Positions 25,691-37,249 of a stretch of 64,000 bases of DNA are shown piece after piece. Source of the DNA: Ceratodon purpureus (lineage: Eukaryota > Streptophyta > Bryopsida > Pseudoditrichales > Ditrichaceae); the NCBI GenBank assembly GCA_014871385.1, contig CM026424.1:7059320-7123319 (forward strand), given 5' to 3'. Positions within the stretch are counted from its first letter, which is position 1. Each line of letters opens with the position of its first letter. A model generated the notes under the pieces. It did no database searches and was not told the DNA's origin. It worked only from the letters and a program-made list of their open reading frames with translations. Position numbers and translations under genes: made by a program.

Positions 25691-25890
25691 GGGGCTGAGA
25701 GGCGTTTTATTCTTTAATATTTTAAGACTTTATGTTTGCTTGTCTTGGTTTTGAGTGTATGTTTGTTCTATATTTCTATATTTTTATGTCTAAAAGGACT
25801 ACTAATCTTATGGTTATACGTCAGTATGATAATAACGATGTGTCTCTTTTGTTGTAGGTTTTACGCCATTTTGTATTTACCAGTCGAAGC

Positions 25891-28120
25891 CCGAAATGAC
25901 TCCTGAAAAACTACAGCTAATTGCTAGTGCCAGAGTGTCTGCTAAGCACAAAGAGAAGTGATTGAGGTGGTGGAACATGAGCAAATTGAGTCAGCAAGAA
26001 TATAATTTCCCACCCACGCCTGCCTCGGACAATAATCTTCGTGTCAAGATAGACCAAGTTGCCTTCTTGGTAGGGGTAAATCTTTTTCTAATCATCCATT
26101 TTTAATCCTTGTCGTTAACATGGAGCTTGAGTCAACTTATGATTTCAATGTAATTGACTGTTTTATGCCTATCTTATGTGGGAGTTAGAGGATGAAGCAG
26201 TCGCTTGATTCAATGAGATAGTGGAAGAGGATGAAATTGTAATTCAAACGGAGGGCCTAAACGTATCCATTAACCATATTGGAGCTTGAATTGCTTCTCA
26301 TTCAATTACGTTGTGGGGAAAGGCCGTTAAGGATTTCTTCCCTAAGGTTGGAATGTTCATGAAGAAGTTGCCATTCCTGCAGCAAGCAGGAGCTGAAAAT
26401 GCCATGAACCGGGCGATTCTAAGGTACTTTTGGAGAGAGTTCGTAGTCAAGGGTGCAATTGATAAAAAAGACATCCTTATCCGCTTCAATAAATCGGTGG
26501 ATGTTTCAAGCAGTGAATGTATTTTCACTGAGTACCAGAGGAAACAGTTTGGAAGGCCACATTATTACAGTGTCTGTGGTATCTTGAGATGAAGGTGAAC
26601 GAGGGATATCCAGGGGAGGAAAGGAATCTAAGAATTAATTGTGAGCAACAAATGAAATAGAATGAGTTTGAGCACATTGTCCTCCCCGATTCCCCTACTT
26701 TGGATGTTGGTGGTGAAGATGAATTTTAGAAGAAAGAAAGGCAAAAGAAGGTCGCGAAGAGGACAAAGATGGAGGCGCGATTGAAGGTCAAGGAAGATAA
26801 GAAGAAGGAGAAGGAGGTGGAGCTTAATAAAAAGAAGGAGGTCTCGGCCCGCAACAAGGAGTTGGCTAAGTTGGTGGCAAAGGAGGGTTTGAATTGAAGC
26901 TTCTTTCTCTTCCTGGAATCTCTCTTTTGGGCAGTAGCATGCCATTGACCTTGACTCGATTGATGTCTTAGGTACATCTTTCAGTTGCGCATGTTCCTTC
27001 TCAAACTGTTTACACCATTCCCTGCACCCAAGTGGAAAATGTACACTATGGAGTGGAGGTCATCAATGACAACATCAAAGGAATTTTGGAGTTATTCAAT
27101 GGTATCACCGGCGAGGACAAGCCTGTGATTTGGTCAAAGATTCAGGAGTGGATTAAGGCTCACCAGAGGAACAAGATTCGTCGCTCGAGGGGAGATGAGG
27201 ATGATATGGTAATGGATCTCATTCTATTTTATGTGCCAGAGGATTTACTGTTTCCGGGCCTTAGCCTTTTTGGAGAAACTCCTCTATGGAATCGCCACCC
27301 CAAAAGACCTGTAGCCGGGGTGGAGGGGAAGTTCGAGTCCGACTGGATTCGGAATTTGCTTCAAACTTTCTTAAGGATAATGGAGCGGACATTGTCTTTT
27401 ATCCCGATTCAAAGTTTATTTCGAACGAGCTTCTCTCTTGGGCAGATTGGGCAGCCTTTCAGGAGAAGAGGAGGTGGTTTGCAATCAATGGGCTTCCATT
27501 GACTGTACTAGATAAACCTCACTTGACTCACAAGTGCTTTATGGTGAAGTGTTTTGTCTAGAAAGAGAACGCTCGCGAAGGAAAAGCAGCATCAAGTTTT
27601 GTTTTCTATAATAGGCTAAAACAAGCTGCTAAGGGCATCATGTTGTCAACCAATGGTCATGTCACAAACTTCATAAGTTTGAATTCCCTTACTCTTGAAT
27701 CAGAGAATCGCAAACCGTTTAGAAGAGCTCGTGAGAAGTCTCTGAATCTTCTCGAGGCTCTTGTGGACCTTTGCATTGTGGAGAACGATATTGTAATGGA
27801 CCTCACTGCATCCACATGTAAATTCCATATTTTCTAACCTAAATGTAGTTGGTTCTATTTGTTTTCAATATTTCTACGATTTCTAAATCTTTATTCAATT
27901 GTCATGTGCTTCCAATCGTGCTTGCAAAAGCATCAACCGACATGTCATCACTTTTGAAGATGACAATGTCTTGTACAAAGAGGTACTACTGCCGCTCATT
28001 CCACAACCCGATGAAGTCCAATTTGAGCAGGCCACTTTACCTCTTCCGAAGAATAAGCGCCGCTTGGAAGATGACGATGAACCTGAGAAGAAGATAGCCC
28101 CCAAGCGCTCTTGTAAGTAA
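25891..28120 (+). pseudogene. Element 1 methyltransferase-like gene, decayed
   Basis: Exon-like blocks follow the order seen in element 3: MTPEKLQLIASARVSAKHKEK near 25900, a block with ITLWGKAVKDFF, ILRYFWREFVVKGA and FTEYQRKQF at 26200-26580, a lysine-rich linker at 26730-26890, the catalytic-like part from about 27030 (DLILFYVPEDLLFPG, the counterpart of motif IV), REKSLNLLEALVDLC with DIVMDLTAST near 27730-27815 (counterpart of motif I), and after an intron RACKSINRHVITFEDD at about 27920. Several stops and frame changes interrupt it. The intron inside the motif I loop is at the same place as in element 3. Confidence 0.75.
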
Positions 28121-28149
28121 GTCTTTACTATCAGTCAAGATTGTTTATA

Positions 28150-28395
28150 GGACCTGAGGACCGAACCGTCCGACCGATCCGCATGTCCGTCCGTTAAGGG
28201 TCATGTCCGGTCCGTTTTTGGTCAACTCACGGTTGACCGTCCCAATCTTGCATATATTAAAGATATATACCTATTAATTTTTTTCTAGCGGACCGCTATG
28301 TCCGATAAATGTCGAGGACCGACCGGTCCGTCCGTCTGAAGTGCCGTCCGGTCCGCCAGATTTGGCCTATGTCCGTCCGTTATGACAACCGTACT
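28150..28395. mobile_element. GC-rich insertion with GGTCCG repeats
   Basis: A ~245-bp GC-rich patch sits in the AT-rich 3' part of element 1. It is dense in GTCCG, GGTCCG and CGGACC words on both strands and contains a GGTCAAC/GTTGACC hairpin near 28216-28237. It looks like a nested small element, but no clean ends or target duplication could be fixed. Confidence 0.4.
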
Positions 28396-28429
28396 ATCAG
28401 TTTTTGGTGTTTACAGTTAATTTGTATTT

Positions 28430-28801
28430 TTGAAATACTATTTTCTAGATACCTTTTATTCCTCTTACTTCAGACCAGGGCCAAAAGCGTTGAAGTCCCA
28501 AGGACTTGTGTTAAGGTATCCAAGCAAGATAAGAAGTCTAATCCGTCCTTTCGAGCTTCCTTACCACGTAGAGAACCTTACACACGCAATGGCGGCGGCT
28601 CCTTTACCGCCATCTTTTCCAAAGCATCGTAGACCTAATCGTGACGCAGAGCAGTATTTTGAGCTATTTGCAGAAGTAGATAATGTGGTACTATCTGATG
28701 GCAGTGATTGTGAGCACATGAGCATTGAGTCAACTAGTAATGACAATGACTTCGAGCATGAGTACATTGAGATTTCTACTTATGAGAGTTCATGTACTTG
28801 A
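28430..28801 (+). other. Open frame at the 3' end of element 1, unassigned
   Basis: A frame of ~120 codons ends at 28801 and has an acidic C-terminal half with a GSDCEH and EYIEIS segment. By position it could be the last exon of the element 1 methyltransferase-like gene, but similarity to the element 3 last exon is not visible. Confidence 0.3.
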
Positions 28802-29245
28802 TTTATTCTATTATTCAAAAGTGTGTGACTTTTTGATACATTAATCTATTTCCGTTTCTTATACTTGATTCTTATTTGGATACGCTTGAAATATGACTCT
28901 TCATGTACTAAGTTTAAATTCATGATATTGGACTTTGTTTATAGTATAGGTGTCGTAAGAAATCGTTTTCAACAATGACTTCTAATTTTAAGTATTCAAT
29001 TATCATGTAATAATTATAAAACTTGATCTAAATGACCTGCACGGAAATATGGTATGTGCATCATATCTAATGGAAATAATTGTGTATTATCCTCGAAATA
29101 TATTATAAAAAAACCACGGTCATAGGGCTCCCTTGTTGATTTAAAGCACATTTTAATGGAAAAAAGTTCCAAAATTATTGAAATTTAACGCTCGCGAGTC
29201 GCCGCTCACCGCTCACTCCTCACCGCTCACAAGATAGCATTCCTG

Positions 29246-29255
29246 CTTCCATCTA
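29246..29255. repeat. 10-bp target-site duplication, right of element 1
   Basis: CTTCCATCTA is identical to 21733-21742. Confidence 0.85.
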
Positions 29256-30272
29256 CAAAGTCTCACAAACATACTATGATTTCAGATTTTTCTCATTGTT
29301 AGGCCAAGGCTCCTAAAAATAAAGATCCAGCCATCAAAGATACTGGATAAGGTGCATGTGTGTAAATATAGCCTTCTTGGACTCAACATGTTTTCTTGAC
29401 TCTTTGGATTAAGAAAAAAATTCTTACATTTTAAAAGATTAAAACAATATTTCTTCCAAATTTCCAAACACTTATTAAATATAAAACTTTTAATTTTGAT
29501 AATTGATCCGCCAGTCTATGAAGTGAAATGGTTGGATTATAATCTCTAATGTTTTTTAGATAATGAACTGTAGTGTCTTCTCCCAATTTCTAAAACCAAA
29601 TCATTTAGGTTCAACAAATCAATGCAACAAAAAAGGCTTGAAGTGTGTTTTGGATCTAAGACACTATCATCAATACAAAAGTATGCTAACATAGAGTCCA
29701 AAAACCAAGTTATCTTTGATTCAGTAGACAATTGAAGACAAAAAAATTACAGAAAAAAAAAAGCTAATACATTAGCAATTTGACCAAACCATTCTAAAAA
29801 CATCAATCTCCATTCATGATCTGACTAATCATGACAAGCTTGAGCTATTATAAAAATTTCCATTATCCGCATCTACTTCATTGACGCTTGAATCTGCACT
29901 CAAATATGTTATAGTTTCTCCAGGTAATATGGAAATAATCTCTTTGACTGTTTATGGCATCAACTGTAGCATTGTGTGGACATAAAATTAAGCAATCTAT
30001 GAAATACTTGTTGTTTTTGTAGATATAATTGATAAGAGATAGAACACTCTCTCTTATATTTAGAAACGTAAGTAGTTGTATAGTGCCATCATCAACAGAA
30101 ATATGTTTACCATCCTTTACCTTCAGGAGCCACTCAACAAAATGTATAATTTTTCCGTCTTATTAGTGAAAATTTTGTTAATAAATCATGTTTGCTCGGA
30201 GCAAAACAATTTTGAGGCTTCATTGTCGATCAGCTACGTTCCTTCAACGAGCTTGATCCAAGAACACTTGTG

Positions 30273-30274
<2 letters not shown>

Positions 30275-30334
<60 letters not shown>
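30275..30334. repeat. (AT)n microsatellite, ~60 bp
   Basis: About 30 uninterrupted AT units. Confidence 0.95.
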
Positions 30335-30336
<2 letters not shown>

Positions 30337-30681
30337 AACTTTTCTTTTAAAATTTAGCCTCCTTTTTTAAAAAAAATGTAAATGAAACCCTTATGTGAAG
30401 TCAATTTGAATTTAATTAGAATAGGAATTATATAAATTTGATTGAAAATCAAATAAGCCTATTTTAGAAACCAATACACACACCTTGTAACTATGACTTT
30501 ACCAATAGTTGTACCTTTTGGAAATTGGGAAGATAAGTAAAGAAGAAAAGAAGAAGGAAATACTAGAATGTATTAATGTTAGTTGCATTATGTATTGAAA
30601 ACTCTCAAAAATGAATTTCAAACCTATATGAATGTCAAATTGATTTTAGAAAATTTGTCTAATTGAACTACATTTATTAGC

Positions 30682-30821
30682 ACTAGTGGAAAAGACGTAC
30701 GAGTACACCAAAGGAGTACACCAAGCGATGACCAAGTACACCAAAAACTTTCAAATTTTTGGTGTAATTGGTCACTGCTTGGTGTTCTCCTTTGCTGTAC
30801 TCGTACACCTTTTCCACTAGT
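30682..30821. mobile_element. Hairpin MITE, 140 bp
   Basis: The element is almost entirely two inverted arms of ~66 bp starting ACTAGTGGAAAAG, with only a few mismatches and a loop of about 7 bp (near 30750). The left flank makes the end read CACTAGTGGAAAA, similar to CACTA-type termini, but the right end lacks the matching final G, so that assignment is tentative. Confidence 0.7.
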
Positions 30822-30923
30822 CACAGTTGATTGTCAATTTGAATTAAATCTATGCTGATTGGTAAAGTCAATTAGATTGTAGCAATATTAGATAAACAAA
30901 GCAAGCAGTTTGATAAAAGGAAT

Positions 30924-30933
30924 GGCCCAAATC
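30924..30933. repeat. 10-bp target-site duplication, left of element 2
   Basis: GGCCCAAATC precedes the element and is repeated exactly at 35033-35042. Confidence 0.9.
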
Positions 30934-31599
30934 CAGAGACGCTATTTTGTGAGCGGTGAGCAGTGAGCGGTGAGCGGTGAGCACAAAAGTTTTTTTCAAA
31001 AAAAAGTTTGAATTTTTTTTACAAAAATGAAATCTTTTCACCCAATTCTATCAAAAACCATAATCTTAAAACTCTTTCTTCGGAGACATGATTAAATAAT
31101 AAATGACACCTATTACCGTGGAAGGTTAATAAATTTGACTATTTTAAAAAAAAATCCCAAAAAAGGAAAAACGAAAAAAATTGCTAAATTTATTTCAAAA
31201 GAAGAAATGGGATAAAAACCAAAACTAGATGGGAAAAAAACTCTTACGCAAGGCCTTTTTGGATTCACAAAGAGAGTATTCTTTTATATCCACTTTTGAA
31301 AATAAAATTCCACAAATATATAACATTGAAAGGTGGATCCGACAATCGATTACATGTGGTTTTAAAATTACAATTTTTGTTTTTAATATACCTATTTATG
31401 ATTTACTATAGAATATTATATAAATGAAGGGGCTTAGTAGATATGATCTTCATTTATAGAAGGTAAGTTCAAATACATACTAAGCATAAATTTAAATTAA
31501 ATCTGTTAGGAGAAAATATGAGTCACAATGTAAAAACTTCTATAGCAATTGCAATTAGTTCCAAAGAAACATCCAAAGGAATCTATCAAGTGTAGTAAG

Positions 31600-31760
31600 T
31601 TCTAAAAATGCATAACTTTGTTGAAACCAAGTCGATGAAAGTATCCACTTTGTAATCCATCTTTTAGGGATATAAAAAAATCTAGTAAACGTGTTTGCAG
31701 TACTTTTCTTGTCCTATCTTTCCAAGGATTTATAATATCATCTTCATGAAATTTTAGAAT
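31600..31760 (-). pseudogene. Element 2 transposase, C-terminal remnant
   Basis: At DNA level this matches 22240-22400 of element 1 (shared words such as GAAAGTATC, ACTTTGTAATCCATCT, ATCATCTTCA). It therefore corresponds to the SWIM end of the transposase. The frame is not open. Confidence 0.6.
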
Positions 31761-31948
31761 GTACATTGCGGTTCATTGATTATAGTAATGGAGTACACCT
31801 TCCCCTTTCCACCATCTATAGAAATAACATATCTATAAATACAACATAGTATGAATTTTAAAATTATCATACAACAATTGTTTAAACCCCTGAAGAAAGA
31901 TTTCTAAAAACATGTGACAAGTATTATTTCCCAAAACAAATGATCTTG

Positions 31949-33589
31949 TAATTTTCCATAAAAACTATCAAATAATACTCAAAATTAAACCACTTGATGG
32001 AACTCTTGAATCTCAAAGACCCATAAAAGGATGTGTCTTTCCAATGAAAAGTAGATTCAAAGCATACAAAGTGACGTAGGAATCCAAAAGAGGTTTAACA
32101 ATCACATGTTTATTGAATTTTGAGTTAAGTAAAAATAGGCATTTGACTTGAAAGGGATTAAAACGCATAAAAGTTCTTGAAAGTTAGAAAAGATAAATGT
32201 GGCCTTCACACCTCAAAGGGATCCATAATGTATTACCTTTTAAAAATTATTCAACAAAAAAGGTATTTTAACTATGTTGATACTCTGACAATGTTGTTTT
32301 GAATTCTTCAAATTGGCACTACACATGGAGATTTTCTCCAAATATTTGATGTAATACATCGTTGGAAAGCCCTCGACAAGAGCTTTCCAAAAACATACAA
32401 CAAGCCATATTTCAAAGAAAAAAAAAATCTCGTCATTTTCCAAGTCGAAGCTTGGGGGCACCTCTCGGATCTGAGAGGAGAATCTTACATATATTCTGTT
32501 TTTGAACTTCAAACTGTGAGTAAAAATTGCAACCACGCACTCAAAAAAGCAAAAAAAAAATACTTGGCCAAGGCACCTCTCGGATCCGAGGGATGGTTCG
32601 GAGATGCTTTCTGCCTTCACTTTAAACTAAAAAAGCAGAGAAATCTGAGCATCCAACATTGAGCTGGAGCTCACATGGAGCAAAAAAGCGAGTGAAAGTC
32701 GAAGCTTGGGGGCACCTCTCGGATCCGAGAGATGGATTGGGGGTGCCTCTTGCATTCACTTTTTTTGACAACTCGCATGGAAAATGACGAGATTCTTTTT
32801 TTTCTTGGAAATATGGCTTGTTGCATGTTTTTGGAAAGCTCTTGTCGAGGGCTTTCCAACGGTGTATTACATCAAATATTTGGAGAAAATCTCCATGTGT
32901 AGTGCCAATTTGAAGAATTCAAATCAGCATTGTCAGAATATCAGCATAGTTGAGAAATTTATAATGGAGTTATACTATAATATTTTCATGGTAGAGCATA
33001 AAAAGCGGGAAAATATTTGGACCAAAGATTCTCCTCTCGGATCCGAGAGCACCCTAAGGTGGGTGGGATTTTGACACTTTTTTTGACAATTGGCATGGAA
33101 AATGACGAGATTTTTTTTTTCTTTGAAATATGGCTTGTTGTATGTTTTTGGAAAGCTCTTGTCGAGGGCTTTCCAACGATGTATTACATCAAATATTTGG
33201 AGAAAATCTCCATGTGTAGTGCCAATTTGAAGAATTCAAAACAACATTGTCAGAGTATCAACATAGTTAAAATACCTTTTTTGTTGAATAATTTTTAAAA
33301 GGTAATACATTATGGATCCCTTTGAGGTGTGAAGGCCACATTTATCTTTTCTAACTTTCAAGAACTTTTATGCGTTTTAATCCCTTTCAAGTCAGATGCC
33401 TATTTTTACTTAACTCAAAATTCAATAAACATGTGATTGTTAAACCTCTTTTGGATTCTTACGTCACTTTGTATGCTTTAAATCTACTTTTCATTGGAAA
33501 GACACATCCTTTTATGGGTCTTTGAGATTCAAGAGTTCCATCAAGTGGTTTAATTTTGAGTATTATTTAATAATTTTTATGGAAAATTA
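31949..33589. repeat. Inverted repeat inside element 2 with a third partial copy
   Basis: Arms of ~495 bp (31949-32442 and 33094-33589) pair outside-in with a nearly constant register. A third, partial copy in the right-arm orientation lies at about 32775-32950 inside the spacer. Each copy contains the hairpin word TTGGAAAGC...GCTTTCCAA. Dyads CTCTCGGATCCGAGAG flank the copies: near-perfect at 32462-32477 and 32577-32592, and perfect at 32716-32731 and 33034-33049. Confidence 0.85.
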
Positions 33590-34117
33590 AGCAAACTCAT
33601 GTTTTATTGTTAAAACTCAAGTGCTCGAGTTGAGCTGTGCGTTTGCTTGTTCGACTTTGCTACTTGCAACGAACATGTAGCGCTTTCTGTTTTTTTGTTT
33701 AAACACCTTTTGTGGAGTATCGAACTGGTTCCTTCGGATCGAAGATGAGAATCTTCTTATGATTCTTATAATGTCAAAGATGATGTTTGTAAGGTAGTTG
33801 GATTTGAGGTTGTTTGTGTTGGAGGGCCTTTTCGGAGTTCTCATATCTTGAGTGATTATAAGAGAGTCTTTACCGTTGGGCCTGTACGATCTTTGAATAA
33901 TCAGCTAAGAGCTTTGCATGTGTTAGAGTATATTTTCTACTGCGTATATGCATTTTCAGTTTTAAATTGTTTTTTGTCCAGTCTCCCTTATATTGTTAAT
34001 GCATGGTTTTTTTTTATTGTACTTCTACTTTAACAAGATTATATGATATGATATAAAGTTATTCTAAGATGATGCTTGACTTGTTTGCATATCATCCGTC
34101 ACTTTGACATTTTTCAG

Positions 34118-34818
34118 CCGAAGCGTGAAATGACCTCTGAAAAATTGCAGCTTTTTGCAACTGCCAAGGTTTTTGCCAAGTACAAAGAGAGATGGCTAAA
34201 GTGGTGGAACATGAGCAAAGAGAGTCGCCTGGAGTATAACCGTCCTCCATCACCAACTTCTGATTCAGTTCTCCGGGTTTGGATTGATCAAGTTGCCTTT
34301 TGGGCTGGGGTATGTATTCAAATCTTTTGGCTGAAATTGTTGAATTCATTCCATGTCTTCTACCGGTTAGAGAAACAATATATTTGTTTAAAGTAAAATA
34401 TGCACTTATAGAAATTGTCATTGTTTGTTACCGCAGTTAGAGGAGGAGGCTTTCAATTGTTATGCCAAGATTGTAGAGGAGGACATCATAGTGTTGAAGA
34501 CACATGATTTACCAAATCCTGTAGAGTGCATTGGCTCTTGGATTGAGGCTCATTCCATCACTTTGTGGGGGAAAGTCTTTAGGAATTTTTTCCTAAGGCT
34601 ACCACTTTTATCAAGAAGGAGCCATTTCTCAACCAGGCTGGTGTTGAGAATGCTATGAAGCAGGCTATCTTGAGGTATTTCTGGAGGAAGTTGGTTGTCA
34701 AGGGTGCATTTGACAAGAACGATATTCCACAGCGATTTAAGAAGTGAGTGGATGTCTCTAGCAGTAATGTATTTTTACAGATTATTAGAGAAATCATTTT
34801 GGAGTTCCTCACCTCCAT
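34118..34818 (+). pseudogene. Element 2 methyltransferase-like gene, 5' exons only
   Basis: The first exon-like block (34118-34309; acceptor TTTTCAG, donor GTATGT) encodes a peptide with MTSEKLQLFATAK, WLKWWNMSKESR and IDQVAFWAG. A second block from 34437 (acceptor CCGCAG) has LEEEAFNCYAK, SITLWGKVFRNFF and, after a frame change, AILRYFWRKLVVKGA. Both match elements 1 and 3. The catalytic part is absent because the element is deleted up to its right end. Confidence 0.75.
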
Positions 34819-35032
34819 TGGATATGAATCGGGTGTAAATTTCTACATTGATCAATTTAGAAGCCATTATCTTTTGAAAAAAAACCTTTAACCACCTTCC
34901 ACGGCCATAGGTCCCATGTATGCCATGTCATGCAAAATCATCTCAAAATATTCAAATAATAGTCAAAATTTTAAAAATTTAGTGCTCACCGCTCACCGCT
35001 CACTGCTCACCGCTCACAAGATAGCATTCCTG

Positions 35033-35042
35033 GGCCCAAATC
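35033..35042. repeat. 10-bp target-site duplication, right of element 2
   Basis: GGCCCAAATC is identical to 30924-30933. Confidence 0.9.
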
Positions 35043-37117
35043 TATTTGAAAATGGTTTTTACATTCAAAGTACATAATTTTTATTCGAATTGGTCAATGT
35101 TACTGAGATCAAGGTTGTGGATTATTGTGCATTCACATGCATGGCATTTGTATTGTCCAATTAAATTGGTATTGATGTCCAGTTGACCCGGTAAATTTGA
35201 TGTCAAATTGACTTTAGAAGAATAGTAAAAGAGAAGACATTTGGAGAAAATGAAGAAAGCAGTGATTTATTTAAATTCTAGTCTAATGGATAGTGAAACC
35301 CAAGATAGGAAGAAACCGAGTAATAAGATGATGGTATAAAGTCTATTGAAATTCAGAAGGACAACCTTTGATAACATTCCCTGGGGGAATTTAAAGAAAG
35401 GGAATCTGAGAGAGATATTGCAAAGGCTTGTTCAATTGACATTATAATTACTATTGTGGAATAGTAAAATAGAAACGTAGTAGTTCTATATATGTGAAGT
35501 GAAACTCTTCAGCATCATTTGGAAAATTCTTAGATTCAGATTGGCCATCTAAATTTAAAAATTCATGAATGACTTTGTTTTGTCAATATAATAAATATAA
35601 TAAATGCATAAATAAGGAAAGGCTAAAGTAAATACTAAGCACTGATAGTTTTTTGCTACAAGAAAATAGAGTATGTTCAATTAAAACAAAATATTAAGTA
35701 AGGGAGTTGAAGTGAATTAAGTGATTAAATCTAAATGTTAGACTTTGTATTATCAAGTGTGAAGTAATAAGAGAAAGGAATCGTTAAATATCCAACTAAG
35801 ATGTCGGAAGGAAAGAAAAGATGAAGATGAATCAGGAGATAGCTTGAGGTAAGCAGAACTTACACAACATTTCTCAAGGAATCAGTCATAGTCACTTAAA
35901 TCAACTAGGTAGAATAGTTGATTCTAACCTACTAATGAAGAAACTTGCAATTGCATAAGAATGCATTGTCAAATTGAATACACAACAAAGTAATGGTAAT
36001 ACCTTGAGAAATGAAAATGCTAATTATTTGTCTTTTTGAACTCCCATAACCTTTGAATAACTTAAGAGTGTAAATTTGAAAAATAATTGAGAGACTTGGG
36101 TGTTTAACCCCTAAAGGACAATCTGCCACATTTGGGCTTTTTTAGAGTTTGGGCATGTACCTGTGACTTCAATTTACATCGGGATTTTCTGAAATTTTTA
36201 TTGAAGGTCGGCCGTTCGGAGATCTTCGTGTTGGTATTTTTATTTTTCAATTCCGACATCAGGATCAAAAGTTATGAAGGTTTAAGTGTCAAACGCTGCT
36301 CGTTGGGCAGCTGCTGAAATTTTCTAAGCCACTGCGAATGCAGCAAATTCTGCCCAAAACTGCCCAAAATTGCAAAAATCTGCGAAAATCTGCCCAAAGA
36401 CAAACCTTTGAAATTCCACCAAAAATTGAGATTTTGATATTTTTCAAAAATAAAAATTTCTATGTATAGAGAAGGCAGTAGAGCATGTTTCCACCGTTTG
36501 GATTTTTAATCCAATTTTTTTTCATATGCTATTTTTATTGTCAAAAAACGGCCTTTGTTTGTGAATTTCAGTATACCCCCTAGCAGAAAATGATTTTTTT
36601 GGCAACCTTATACAACTTTTCTGAATATGATTTTCTTAGAATAATTAGCTAACTCAGTCTTCTTTGACGTGCATCAAAACCCCCAAAATCCATGATGTAA
36701 AAAATGGTTTTTTGGGCCTTCAAAACTCTGTTGTTCCCTTATTGTGCAGGGAAAAAAAACTCGTTTTTCAACTTTGAATGTCATGATCTTGCAATTGGTG
36801 AGGAATGAGTGTGTAAGACTTGGTGGACATGTAGACATAGAAGTTAGCTACAAGATCTTACGGTTGGATGTACTAGTTAAGACCCCAACTTTTCAAAATT
36901 CACCTTGCTTTGAAGGGGGGCTGTTTTCAGGCAGTTTTGATGAAAAATACCCTTAGAACTTTAGGGGTTAAGACTTAAAAGATGTAAAAAGGTTCTTTTA
37001 AGAAAGCAATTTCATCTCTACAAACATTTACTCACTAGAGTAACCTTTAATTACGTTATAAGCTAAACAAAAATACCTATTTCCGCAACCTACTACTAAT
37101 TGTAAATTTTATAAATT

Positions 37118-37249
<132 letters not shown>

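Larger units (their letters stand above)
21743..29245. mobile_element. Element 1: decayed MULE-like DNA transposon, 7.5 kb
   Basis: The element is bounded by inverted repeats starting CAGnnnnGCTATCT and continuing into GTGAGCG heptamers (21743-21772 and 29191-29245), with a perfect 10-bp target duplication, as expected of Mutator-like elements (typically 8-11 bp). It holds fragments of a SWIM-type transposase on the minus strand (22175-25062), repeated TCTCGGATCCGAGA-type dyads (25225-25690), and a decayed methyltransferase-like gene on the plus strand (25891-28120). The transposase N-terminal part and the ParB-like exons known from element 3 are missing. Confidence 0.85.
29256..30923. other. 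AT-rich DNA between elements 1 and 2
   Basis: No gene was seen. The stretch contains an AT dinucleotide tract and one hairpin-type MITE, listed separately. Confidence 0.5.
30934..35032. mobile_element. Element 2: internally deleted MULE-like transposon, 4.1 kb
   Basis: Inverted repeats of about 50 bp (30934-30983 and 34983-35032) begin CAG, continue into GCTATnTTGTGAGCG and contain five tandem GTGAGCG/A heptamers on each side. The 10-bp target duplication is perfect. Inside are a remnant of the transposase C-terminus near the left end (minus strand), a set of inverted and direct repeats each with a CTCTCGGATCCGAGAG dyad, and the first exons of the methyltransferase-like gene near the right end. 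It has the same order of parts as element 1 but most coding DNA is gone. Confidence 0.9.
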
